Assembly: GCA_905236165.1 (NCBI GenBank)
Contig: CAJOOC010000033.1
Coordinates: 1-61,517, forward strand
Source: an uncultured Prevotella sp.
GTDB taxonomy: Bacteria; Bacteroidota; Bacteroidia; Bacteroidales; Bacteroidaceae
Reading direction: 5' to 3'
Length of the DNA: 61,517 nt
Below, one piece after another: positions 42,719 through 50,289 of this stretch. The translations under genes and the position numbers were made by a program. Position 1 is the first letter of the stretch. Every line of letters begins with the position of its first letter. The notes under the pieces are model-generated. The model had not been told where the DNA came from and searched no databases. It saw only the letters and a program-made list of their open reading frames with translations.

Positions 42719-43477
42719 ATGGACAATATGCATCAGATAAGCTCTGTGGATATACTGCAGGAGATAGTAGCCCACAAGCAGGAAGAGCTGGCCCGCATGC
42801 GCCAGAAGAAACCGTCGTTGCGCGAGGCGTTGCTGAATAGCGACAGCGGCATCATAGCCGAGTTCAAGCGTCGCTCACCGTCAAAGGGTTGGATAAAGGA
42901 AGAGGGTAGGGCAGACGTCATACCCCTGAGCTATCAGCAGAACGGTGCTGCGGCCCTGAGCATCCTAACCGACAAACACTACTTCGGCGGTCACGACGAT
43001 TTCATACGCCTCGCGCGACAGAGCGGCGTCACGATACCTATCCTGTATAAGAACTTCGTCATCGACGAGATGCAGGTCTATGAGGCGGCCTTCTGCGGAG
43101 CCTCTGCCATACTGCTCATCGCGGCCTGTCTCACGTTGCAGCGCTGCGAGGCACTCATGAGTCTCGCCCACAGCCTGGGATTGGAGGTGCTCCTTGAGAT
43201 GCACGACGAGAGCGAACTGGAGTATGCCTCCCTGAAGCCCGACCTCTGCGGCATCAACAACCGCCACCTGGGATCGTTCGTGACTGACGTGGAGACATCA
43301 TTCCGACTTGCAGAGCAGCTTCCGAAGGACACCGTAAAAGTCAGCGAGAGCGGCATCTCCAATCCCGAAACCGTAAGACTTCTTCGTGAGGCAGGCTTCA
43401 GCGGCTTCCTCATCGGTGAGACATTCATGAAAGACCCCGATCCAGGCAAAGCGCTTAAGCAATTTATTTCGAATTAA
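42719..43477 (+). CDS. trpC: Indole-3-glycerol phosphate synthase
   Basis: A 252-aa TIM barrel enzyme closing the indole ring. It shows IIAEFKRRSPSKGWI (catalytic Lys), ALSILTDKHYFGG, the LYKNFVIDEMQVYEA block, LLEMHDESEL, GINNRHLGSF and the phosphate site VSESGIS. It is a stand-alone TrpC, not fused to TrpF. In this position a trpF gene would be expected next; instead the spacer is 28 bp of AATTAAC repeats before trpA. Confidence 0.97.
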   Translation: MDNMHQISSVDILQEIVAHKQEELARMRQKKPSLREALLNSDSGIIAEFKRRSPSKGWIKEEGRADVIPLSYQQNGAAALSILTDKHYFGGHDDFIRLARQSGVTIPILYKNFVIDEMQVYEAAFCGASAILLIAACLTLQRCEALMSLAHSLGLEVLLEMHDESELEYASLKPDLCGINNRHLGSFVTDVETSFRLAEQLPKDTVKVSESGISNPETVRLLREAGFSGFLIGETFMKDPDPGKALKQFISN

Positions 43478-43505
43478 CAAATTAACAAATTAACGAATTA
43501 ACGAA

Positions 43506-44285
43506 ATGAACAAGATAAACAAACTGTTTGCAGACAAGCAGCCCGGCAAGAAATTCCTCAGCCTCTATTTCTGTGCGGGTTATCCTACGTTAGAGGCTAC
43601 TGGCGATGTCATCAAGGCTATGGAACGTCGTGGCATAGACTTCGTGGAGGTGGGTATACCTTTCAGCGACCCTCTTGCTGACGGTCCGGTGATACAGGCT
43701 GCCGCTACTGCGGCCATAAAGAACGGCATGACGGTGCGCACACTCTTTGCCCAGCTACGCGAGATAAAGGACGAGGTTAACATCCCATTGATTCTCATGG
43801 GCTATCTCAATCCTATCCTCCACTACGGCATCGAGGCCTTCTGCAGAGAGTGCGTGGAGAGTGGCGTCAGCGGAATGATTATCCCCGACCTGCCCTTCGA
43901 CGATTATCTCACACAGGTGAAGCCCATTGCCGACCGTTACGACCTGCGCGTCATCATGCTCATCACCCCTGAGACGTCTGAGGAGCGCATACGCTTCATC
44001 GACGACAACACCGACGGCTTCATCTACATGGTCAGCTCTGCGGCCATCACGGGAGCGCAGCAGTCCTTTGATGAGGCCCGACAGCAGTATTTCAGGCACA
44101 TCGATGCCATGCAGCTGCGCAATCCCCGCATGATTGGCTTCGGCATCTCCAATGCCCAGACACTTAAGGCAGCGCAGGATAATGCCGCCGGTGCCATCAT
44201 AGGCTCGAAGTTCGTGCAGCTGCTGGGCGAGAGCGGCGATGCCGACAAGGCCCTCGACAGGCTCTTCGAAGCACTGAAAAAGTAA
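43506..44285 (+). CDS. trpA: Tryptophan synthase alpha chain
   Basis: A 259-aa TIM barrel that splits indole-glycerol phosphate and channels indole to TrpB. The catalytic Glu lies in DFVEVGIPFSDPLADGPVIQ, the catalytic Asp in GMIIPDLPFDDY, and the phosphate site in GFGISNAQT. Last gene of the operon; a promoter for the next gene lies 41 bp beyond. A run of five Gly/Ala-rich turns is ordinary for the family. Confidence 0.98.
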   Translation: MNKINKLFADKQPGKKFLSLYFCAGYPTLEATGDVIKAMERRGIDFVEVGIPFSDPLADGPVIQAAATAAIKNGMTVRTLFAQLREIKDEVNIPLILMGYLNPILHYGIEAFCRECVESGVSGMIIPDLPFDDYLTQVKPIADRYDLRVIMLITPETSEERIRFIDDNTDGFIYMVSSAAITGAQQSFDEARQQYFRHIDAMQLRNPRMIGFGISNAQTLKAAQDNAAGAIIGSKFVQLLGESGDADKALDRLFEALKK

Positions 44286-44325
44286 AGGAATAGGGAAATC
44301 TCCACTGCGGTATAGGGATTTTACT

Positions 44326-44356
44326 TTTGGTGGGTGAAAATAACGCCGTATCTTTG
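44326..44356 (+). promoter_or_regulatory. Promoter of the His-rich secreted protein gene
   Basis: TTTG (44326-44329), 19 bp, TATCTTTG (44349-44356), matching the consensus fully. About 33 nt of leader precede the ATG at 44397. Confidence 0.85.
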
Positions 44357-44396
44357 CACCAGAAAACAAAAGTAACCCATTAAAAAAATAGCAGTT

Positions 44397-44891
44397 ATGA
44401 AGAAGTTTTTCCTTACCCTCGTTTCTGTAGTGATGTTTGGCACGATGACAATGTCAGCCCAGGACAGCTATTCCGTAGTTCATGGAAATGATTACGTTAA
44501 TGGCACTGGCGATGACCGCATAGAGTTCCGTAATGACGATACCCCGCGTACCTTTAATGTATCTGCATACATGAGGAATCAGCAGGCCGAGCCCCAGCAT
44601 GTATCAGCCACTACCCAGCATGTTGCAGCAGCTCGCAACTACGATGCTCCACGTCACAATAATGTCTCCCGCCACTATGGGGAGGGCCGGGGTGGGGCTT
44701 TCCATCGCCACCACGCTCCAGTCCGCGACACACGTGTGGTAGTCGTAGAGTCTGCACCAGTGGTCTATGGTCCTGCTCCAATGCCTCCAGTACATCCCGT
44801 TGTTGTAGCGGCACCACGTCCGGAGACAATAATAGGAGCAGCAATAGGAACAGTAGTGGGAGCTGCCATAACATCCCTGATTCTTAGATAA
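44397..44891 (+). CDS. Secreted His/Val/Pro-rich protein with C-terminal glycine-zipper-like helix
   Basis: A 164-aa protein not recognised. Signal peptide of 21 residues (KKFFLTLVSVVMFGTMTMSA/QDS). The middle is polar and rich in His, Asn and Arg (HVSATTQHVAAARNYDAPRH). It is followed by a basic FHRHHAPVRD, a Val/Pro-rich segment (VVVVESAPVVYGPAPMPPVH) and the closing helix TIIGAAIGTVVGAAITSLIL, which looks like a glycine zipper able to enter a membrane. The codons for HYGEGRGGAFH coincide with a GGGGAGGG-CCGGGGTGGGGC tract like the intergenic repeats, so part of the protein may come from a repeat. Confidence 0.6.
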   Translation: MKKFFLTLVSVVMFGTMTMSAQDSYSVVHGNDYVNGTGDDRIEFRNDDTPRTFNVSAYMRNQQAEPQHVSATTQHVAAARNYDAPRHNNVSRHYGEGRGGAFHRHHAPVRDTRVVVVESAPVVYGPAPMPPVHPVVVAAPRPETIIGAAIGTVVGAAITSLILR

Positions 44892-44905
44892 TGCTTAACG
44901 CCAAA

Positions 44906-44966
44906 GGGACGTGGGCGTCTCGCCCGCGACAATCCCTCCCTCCCCTTGGGGGAGGGGCGGGGTTTC
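44906..44966. repeat. Composite repeat, second copy
   Basis: GGGACGTGGGCGTCTCGCCC and GCGACAA plus CCCTCCCTCCCCTTGGGGGA, almost identical to 36445-36506 over about 60 bp. It is placed directly after the secreted-protein gene. Confidence 0.87.
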
Positions 44967-45038
44967 AATTTTGACTTTGTCAATACCTCGTACCCCTGTG
45001 GGGCGGTGATTCGTCACCGCCTTTTTTTGTTCTTTTTC

Positions 45039-45158
45039 TTGCATATCTCAAAACTTAATCGTACCTTTGACTCCGTCGAAGGTCCTCCGTCTTGGATATG
45101 CAATAAAAAATGCAAGCACATTTTCTTGCATATCTCAAAACTTAATCGTACCTTTGCA
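45039..45158 (+). promoter_or_regulatory. Two tandem repeat-borne promoters of the UpxY-like gene
   Basis: TTG (45039-45041)-N20-TACCTTTG (45062-45069) and TTG (45126-45128)-N20-TACCTTTG (45149-45156). Both copies have intact boxes, unlike those at rplS and BI-1. The downstream promoter would start transcripts at about 45162-45165, next to the ATG at 45166. Confidence 0.85.
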
Positions 45159-45165
45159 GCCTGAT

Positions 45166-45840
45166 ATGACAGAAACAGCTGCAATACCCCACGAGAGAGC
45201 GACCTATGTGCGTGCCAACAGCCACGACGACGGTTGCTGCTATTGGTTCCCCATGCGAGTGAGCTATGGCCGGAGCATGGAGGTGGCAAGGGAACTGCAG
45301 GCTGAGGGCGTGCGCTACTTTCATCCCTGCAACGAGAAGGTAGTGACGCGCAAGCAGACCGACGCGGCAGGGAACGTAAGCGAGAAGGCAGAGATTACCG
45401 AGGTGCCCGTAGTGACTAACCTTATCTTCGTCTATGCCACGCGTTCAGAGCTTCGGGAGCTGAAGGGCAGGACGGGACCTCTCTCCTATATGCGCTTCAT
45501 GACCTACCTTGAGCGTGAGGGTGCCCATGGCGAGATGTCCTACTCCGAGACCCTCGCAGCGCGGCGCATCACCGTAATACCCGTGGCCGATATGGAGAGT
45601 TTCATTGAGGTGACGGAGAGGGAAAAGGGCCATGTGACGCTCATCCCCTACGAGGAGATTTTCCGCCATTACGGCAAGAGGATACGCTTCACCGAGGGTC
45701 CCTTGAAGGGCAAGGAGGCTGTCATACGCCGAATGAGTAAGAACAACAAGAATAAGAAGGTGCACTTCGAGATTGACGGATTGCTCGTGGCCGAGCTCGA
45801 CTATGTGCCCCGACGAATGTACGAACTGCTGGAGGATTAA
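45166..45840 (+). CDS. NusG-like antiterminator, UpxY family (orphan)
   Basis: About 224 aa. The NusG N-terminal fold (WFPMRVSYGRSMEVARELQ, FHPCNEKVV, LIFVYATRSEL) is followed by a KOW-like RFTEGPLKGKEAVIRRMSK and the C-terminal LVAELDYVP typical of UpxY proteins. UpxY proteins bind RNA polymerase and prevent early termination in one capsule operon each. Here no polysaccharide genes follow, so its target is distant or lost. The frame could be read from 45067, but that part is promoter repeat; 45166 is preferred, nearly at the predicted transcription start. A DUF486 gene starts 1 bp after its stop. Confidence 0.85.
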   Translation: MTETAAIPHERATYVRANSHDDGCCYWFPMRVSYGRSMEVARELQAEGVRYFHPCNEKVVTRKQTDAAGNVSEKAEITEVPVVTNLIFVYATRSELRELKGRTGPLSYMRFMTYLEREGAHGEMSYSETLAARRITVIPVADMESFIEVTEREKGHVTLIPYEEIFRHYGKRIRFTEGPLKGKEAVIRRMSKNNKNKKVHFEIDGLLVAELDYVPRRMYELLED

Positions 45841-45841
45841 G

Positions 45842-46210
45842 GTGAACGCAATAGTAACGATACTGCTCCTTGTGGGCTCAAACATATTCATGACGCTGGC
45901 ATGGTACGGCCATCTCAAGCTGTCGCAGATGAACATCTCCACAAGCTGGCCGCTGTGGGGCGTCATACTCTTCTCGTGGCTCATAGCCCTCGCAGAATAT
46001 TCCCTGCAGGTGCCAGCCAACAAGATAGGCTTCGTGGGTAACGGCGGGCCGTTCACCCTTATGCAGCTGAAGGTGATACAGGAGGTCATATCCCTCATCG
46101 TCTTCACTGTCATCGCAGGGGTGCTCTTTCAGGGAGAACAGCTGCACTGGAATCACGCTGCAGCATTCGCATGTCTCATCCTGGCTGTATACTTCGTGTT
46201 TATGAAATAA
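45842..46210 (+). CDS. DMT-family small membrane protein (DUF486)
   Basis: A 122-aa protein with four hydrophobic helices. The first is AIVTILLLVGSNIFMTLAWYGHL, and the signature SWLIALAEYSLQVPANKIG sits in the middle. No ATG lies near the start; a GTG at 45842 with GGAGG seven bases upstream, inside the end of the preceding gene, gives exactly the family length. Translational coupling to the UpxY-like gene is likely. The family resembles one half of EmrE-type transporters; the substrate is unknown. Confidence 0.88.
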   Translation: MNAIVTILLLVGSNIFMTLAWYGHLKLSQMNISTSWPLWGVILFSWLIALAEYSLQVPANKIGFVGNGGPFTLMQLKVIQEVISLIVFTVIAGVLFQGEQLHWNHAAAFACLILAVYFVFMK

Positions 46211-46243
46211 AATCAATCTATAAACTTACAATCTTTATTTACT

Positions 46244-47470
46244 ATGGTTAATTTCAAATCAGTACTTTTCGCTTTTAACCTCTCTCTCATCACTTTCTGC
46301 GCTGCTCAGGCTGAGACCGCCGACACGCTGAAGCAGGATACAGCAGAGGCCAAGAAGCCTGTCTTTACCGTTATCAAGGAGAATCCTATCACGTCAATCA
46401 AGAACCAGAGCAAGTCAGGCACCTGCTGGGACTACTCCACTCTCTCCTTCTTCGAGGCAGAGATACTGCGCAAGACCGGCAAGACCTATGACCTCTGCGA
46501 GATGTTCGTCACCAACAAGAACTATATGGACCGTGCCATCATGTCCGTACGCCTGCATGGCGACATGCAGTTCTCGCAGGGCGGCTCGGCCTACGACGTT
46601 CAGTATGTGCTGCAGAACTACGGTATCTGCCCCGAGGAGGCAATGGCACTGCCAGGAACGCAGTATGGCGATACGCTCAACAACTTCGCTGAGTTCTTCC
46701 TCGTCATGACACCTTACGTGGAGGCTCTGGCCAAGTCTAACAGCAAGAAGCTCACGCCGGCATGGAAGAAAGGACTGCAGGGAGTCATCGACGCATACCT
46801 CGGCACCGTGCCTGAGAAATTCGTCTATGAGGGCAAGACCTACACCCCGCAGAGCTTCGCACAGAGCCTCGGACTGAACTGGGACGACTACTACAGCTTC
46901 ACCTCCTACACACATCATCCCTTCTGGACGGAGTTCCCCGTAGAGGTGCAGGACAACTGGCGCCAGGGAATGTCGTGGAACGTGCCAATGGAGTGTCTGG
47001 GCCGCATCATCGACAATGCCATCATGCAGGGCTACACTGTAGCCTGGGGAGGTGACGTGAGCGACGATGGCTTCACCCGTGACGGTCTGGCTCTGCTCGT
47101 TGACACAAAGAAGGTTGTCGACATCGAGGGCAGCGATATGGCCAAGTGGCTCAAGCTCGATAGCAAGGAGCGCAAGGACAAACTCAAGAAGTTGGGCATC
47201 GACACCCCTGAGCTCACTCCGTCGCAGGAGACACGCCAGGAGGAGTATGACAACTGGGAACTCACCGACGATCACGGCATGCACATCTATGGCATCGCCA
47301 AGGACCAGACGGGCCGTGAATACTACATGGTGAAGAACTCATGGGGCGAGACCGGCGACTACAAGGGCATCTGGTACATGTCAAAGAACTTCATCATCGC
47401 CAAGACGATGGATTTCCTCGTAAACAAGAACGCAGTACCAAAGGATATTCTCAACAAACTGAAGAAGTAA
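46244..47470 (+). CDS. C1B-family cysteine peptidase (bleomycin hydrolase/PepC-like), exported
   Basis: A 408-aa papain-type aminopeptidase. A signal peptide is visible (LFAFNLSLITFCAAQAE). Catalytic Cys61 lies in NQSKSGTCWDYS, His in DDHGMHIYG and Asn in VKNSWGE. The insertion between Cys and His is that of the C1B group. PepC is usually cytoplasmic; export here points to periplasmic peptide trimming, common in gut Bacteroidetes that live on peptides. It ends 1 bp before the antiporter gene, so the two are probably co-transcribed. Confidence 0.93.
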   Translation: MVNFKSVLFAFNLSLITFCAAQAETADTLKQDTAEAKKPVFTVIKENPITSIKNQSKSGTCWDYSTLSFFEAEILRKTGKTYDLCEMFVTNKNYMDRAIMSVRLHGDMQFSQGGSAYDVQYVLQNYGICPEEAMALPGTQYGDTLNNFAEFFLVMTPYVEALAKSNSKKLTPAWKKGLQGVIDAYLGTVPEKFVYEGKTYTPQSFAQSLGLNWDDYYSFTSYTHHPFWTEFPVEVQDNWRQGMSWNVPMECLGRIIDNAIMQGYTVAWGGDVSDDGFTRDGLALLVDTKKVVDIEGSDMAKWLKLDSKERKDKLKKLGIDTPELTPSQETRQEEYDNWELTDDHGMHIYGIAKDQTGREYYMVKNSWGETGDYKGIWYMSKNFIIAKTMDFLVNKNAVPKDILNKLKK

Positions 47471-47471
47471 C

Positions 47472-48734
47472 TTGCGCGCTCTTCTTCCACTCATATTCTT
47501 CATCGCCGCATACGTAGGACTGTCAGTCATTGCAGGCGATTTCTACGCTATACCTGTCACGGTGGCCTTCATGATGACGGCCATCGTGGCAGTTGCATTG
47601 TCGCGGGGAACGCTGAAGCACCGCATCAAGGTGTTCAGCCGAGGAAGCGGCAAGGACAATATCCTCCTGATGATATGGATCTTCATCCTTGCCGGAGCCT
47701 TTGCCCATTCGGCAAAGGGGATGGGCAGCGTCGATGATGTGGTGAACCTCATGCTGGGCATCCTGCCAGGCAATATGGTGATGGCGGGACTCTTCCTCGC
47801 TGCTGCCGTCATCTCGCTGAGCATAGGAACCAGCGTAGGCACCATCGTGGCACTCATGCCCATAGCCGTTACGATGGCCCACACCATGAACGAGTCCGTG
47901 CCCTTCATAGCAGCAATAGTGATAGGCGGCTCATTCTTCGGCGACAACCTCTCCTTCATCTCCGATACCACAGTATGCGCCACGCAGTCGCAGGGCTGCA
48001 AGATGAGCGACAAGTTCCGCACCAACATCCGCATAGCAGCTCCGGCAGCACTCATACTCTTCGTTGCCTATGCCGTCATAGGATGGCAGTCGAAGGTGCC
48101 CACCGACCTGCCTGAGGTGAACTATCTCAAGGTCATACCCTACCTCACGGTGCTCGTCACTGCCATCATGGGCATGAACGTGCTCCTGGTGCTCGTCATA
48201 GGCATAGCCCTTAGCGGCATCGTAGGCATGATGTCAGGCGACTATGGGCTCCTCTCATGGATGAAGGTAATTGGCGAAGGCATCATGGGCATGAGCGAAC
48301 TGATCATCGTCACTATGCTGGCAGGGGGCGTGCTGGAGATGATACGCACCAACGGCGGCATACGCTTCCTGATGAACAGCATACTGCGTCACGTCCACTC
48401 TCCCCGCTCTGCCGAGCTGAGCATAGCCGCATTGGTGAGTGCCACGAACGTTTGCACGGCCAACAATACCGTAGCCATCATTACTGTGGCCGGAATTGCA
48501 AGGGAAATCTCCCACAAATACGCCCTCGACCCGCGCCGCGTGGCAAGCATCCTCGACACCTTCTCGTGCATCATACAGGGCATACTGCCCTACGGGGCTC
48601 AGCTGCTCATGGGAGCCGCACTTGCTGGCATCAGCCCCCTGCAGATCATACCTTATTTATATTACCCCCTCATCCTCGCCGTCTTCGCCCTGGGAAACAT
48701 CTTGATGGTTAGAAAATTGAAGACTGAAGAGTGA
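47472..48734 (+). CDS. Na+/H+ antiporter, NhaC family
   Basis: A 420-aa membrane protein with about twelve hydrophobic segments. NhaC-type features are the GTSVGTIVALMPIAV helix, IVIGGSFFGDNLSFISDTTV, NVCTANNTVAIITVAG and DTFSCIIQGILPYGAQLL. The open frame begins immediately after the upstream stop, and the best start is a TTG at 47472; no ATG is found before the first helix. NhaC proteins export sodium in exchange for protons; some relatives exchange malate/lactate or tyrosine. The spacer after it contains micro-repeats and a GAAACG-CTTGT-CGTTTC hairpin. Confidence 0.9.
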   Translation: MRALLPLIFFIAAYVGLSVIAGDFYAIPVTVAFMMTAIVAVALSRGTLKHRIKVFSRGSGKDNILLMIWIFILAGAFAHSAKGMGSVDDVVNLMLGILPGNMVMAGLFLAAAVISLSIGTSVGTIVALMPIAVTMAHTMNESVPFIAAIVIGGSFFGDNLSFISDTTVCATQSQGCKMSDKFRTNIRIAAPAALILFVAYAVIGWQSKVPTDLPEVNYLKVIPYLTVLVTAIMGMNVLLVLVIGIALSGIVGMMSGDYGLLSWMKVIGEGIMGMSELIIVTMLAGGVLEMIRTNGGIRFLMNSILRHVHSPRSAELSIAALVSATNVCTANNTVAIITVAGIAREISHKYALDPRRVASILDTFSCIIQGILPYGAQLLMGAALAGISPLQIIPYLYYPLILAVFALGNILMVRKLKTEE

Positions 48735-48848
48735 AATTTTCATTTTTCAATGTAGTTAATGCTTAATACTTAACCCCGAACGAGGCGACTATGAAACGCT
48801 TGTCGTTTCAAGGAACGTCCTGAGTGGGTCAACGAAGTTAATGCCAAA

Positions 48849-48875
48849 GGGACGTGGGCGTCTCGCCCGCGACAA
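48849..48875. repeat. GGGACGTGGGCG repeat, third copy
   Basis: Same 27 bp as the first half of the composite repeat, here preceded by TTAATGCCAAA as in the copy at 44906 (TTAACGCCAAA) and followed by AAAGCTTAAAGCTTAA micro-repeats. Confidence 0.87.
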
Positions 48876-48902
48876 AGCCTAAAGCTTAAAGCTTAATGTT
48901 CA

Positions 48903-49568
48903 ATGAAAGAAATCCTCTCCTTCCTGACCCTTCTGGGAAAGAATAACAACAAGCCTTGGTTCGACGAGCACAAGGCACAATATCTTGAAGTAAAGAAACG
49001 CTTCGATGCCTTCGCAATGGCCTTCGCACAGGGTGTGGCAGAATTCGACCCACGCTGCGAGGGACTGCAGCTGCGAGACATCACATACCGTATCTACCGC
49101 GACCTGCGCTTCTCCCACGACAAACGGCCCTACAAAGACTGGTTCGGCGTCTATGTCTGTCCGGGAGGCAAAAAGTCGGGAATGGCAGGCTACTACATCC
49201 ATCTGCAGCCGGTCACCTCCACCTATTTCCTCTGCGGAGGCCTCTATAACCCCACGAAAGAGGTTGTGAAGAGCGTACGAGAGATGATAATGCTCGAACC
49301 GGAGCAGCTGTCTGCCGCCTTGCAGCAATGCAGCGACTTCACCCTGCCCTGGGATGCAGCCCTGAAGAAGGTGCCGCAGGGGTATAGCGAGAACGACGAA
49401 CAGGCCCCCTACTACCGCCTTAAGAGCTATGAGATATACAAACCCATTACCAAGCGCGATGTGCTGAAGAAAGACTTCTTGCAAACAGCCCTGGCCGATC
49501 TCCGTCGCACCCACGACTACAACGAAATGCTCAACCGAAGCGTTGACTACGCCAGGGAGATGTACTAA
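48903..49568 (+). CDS. DUF2461 family protein
   Basis: A 221-aa protein of the TIGR02453/DUF2461 family, with the characteristic LGKNNNKPWFDEHKAQYLEV, RIYRDLRFSHDKRPYKDWFGV, YYIHLQP and the C-terminal PYYRLKSYEIYKPI. The family is widespread in bacteria and fungi and has no established function. The gene stands alone, preceded by repeat material and followed by a 720-bp gene-free region. Confidence 0.93.
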   Translation: MKEILSFLTLLGKNNNKPWFDEHKAQYLEVKKRFDAFAMAFAQGVAEFDPRCEGLQLRDITYRIYRDLRFSHDKRPYKDWFGVYVCPGGKKSGMAGYYIHLQPVTSTYFLCGGLYNPTKEVVKSVREMIMLEPEQLSAALQQCSDFTLPWDAALKKVPQGYSENDEQAPYYRLKSYEIYKPITKRDVLKKDFLQTALADLRRTHDYNEMLNRSVDYAREMY

Positions 49569-49575
49569 CGTTTAA

Positions 49576-49604
49576 GGTGGGTTCTTGCGCTCCGTAGGTG
49601 CTCA
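49576..49604. repeat. Second copy of the GGTGGG..CTTGCGCTCCGTAGG repeat
   Basis: GGTGGGTTCTTGCGCTCCGT followed by AGGTGCTCA, nearly identical to 21211-21239, but without the complementary 3' arm. It lies directly after the DUF2461 stop codon. Confidence 0.75.
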
Positions 49605-49662
49605 GGCGCGAGCGGAACTGTTAATTCGCTTGCCTATAGCGACCACGCTCCCAATTCTTTTT

Positions 49663-49980
49663 TACTGTCATCTGTCATAAAGCAATCATTAACTCCTTAC
49701 TGTCAGCAAGTTAACAGTATGACGGATGTTTTTTTGCCGTCATAAATTGTCATAACCGTCATCTGTCACCAATCCGGGTCGGATTGGTCTGTATTAAACC
49801 CTCCGTTACACCCTAAACTATGCTCTTTCAGACACCAATTCGACTTGAATTGCTGGCGTATAATGATAAATGTCAGCAAATGACGGTAAATGACAGTGAT
49901 TTTTATACTGTCATAAGCATTACACGTTGATTGTTAGTAATTTACAGCGATATTATGACAGATGATAGTTTGTTGCCAAA
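49663..49980. repeat. Non-coding cluster of TGTCAT/ATGACR motifs with palindromes
   Basis: About a dozen TGTCAT, CGTCAT, ATGACA and ATGACG words lie in two blocks (49663-49767 and 49872-49962). Between them are the perfect hairpin ACCAATCCG-GGT-CGGATTGGT (49768-49788) and a related imperfect one, CCAATTC-GACTT-GAATTG. No coding frame is supported. The plan (repeated short word plus inner palindromes) recalls 7582-7788 next to the VirE gene, but with different words. Confidence 0.7.
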
Positions 49981-50027
49981 AAAAACTTACGCTTCTTTTT
50001 GTGCGGTCAGACCTTGCAGAGGCTGGT

Positions 50028-50051
50028 GACGTGGGTGTCCCGCCCGCGACA
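50028..50051. repeat. GTGGGTGTCCCGCCCGC repeat, fourth copy
   Basis: A diverged copy of the GGGACGTGGGCG repeat (two changes in the loop region). Between here and the promoter at 50252 I see no gene or clear signal. Confidence 0.7.
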
Positions 50052-50251
50052 AAAAAAGGTGATGATAAAGAGTAAACAAACTGTTTTTAAGTTTGTTAGA
50101 CGGTGTAAGTTACATACACGGGTTTTTACGTACACACAATAAACAAGCGAGTAATGGCAATCCTTGCAGGTGAAAACGATTCTTTGTAAAAAAACGATTT
50201 CCCTATTTAGGATGTCAGTGGCGGGACAGGAAGTATTTTCTCCATGAAATA

Positions 50252-50283
50252 TTTGCAGAATTGAATATTTTTCAGTAACTTTG
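50252..50283 (+). promoter_or_regulatory. Promoter of the riboswitch-controlled transcript
   Basis: TTTG (50252-50255), 20 bp, TAACTTTG (50276-50283). Complete consensus, ending just before the riboswitch. Confidence 0.87.
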
Positions 50284-50289
50284 CACCCG

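Noticed and set aside
45067..45165. N-terminal extension of the UpxY-like protein
   Set aside because: These 33 codons translate the promoter repeat; the NusG fold begins after the ATG at 45166.
46415..47284. 289-codon minus-strand frame opposite the C1 peptidase
   Set aside because: Antisense of a gene with all catalytic residues in place; no signal of its own.
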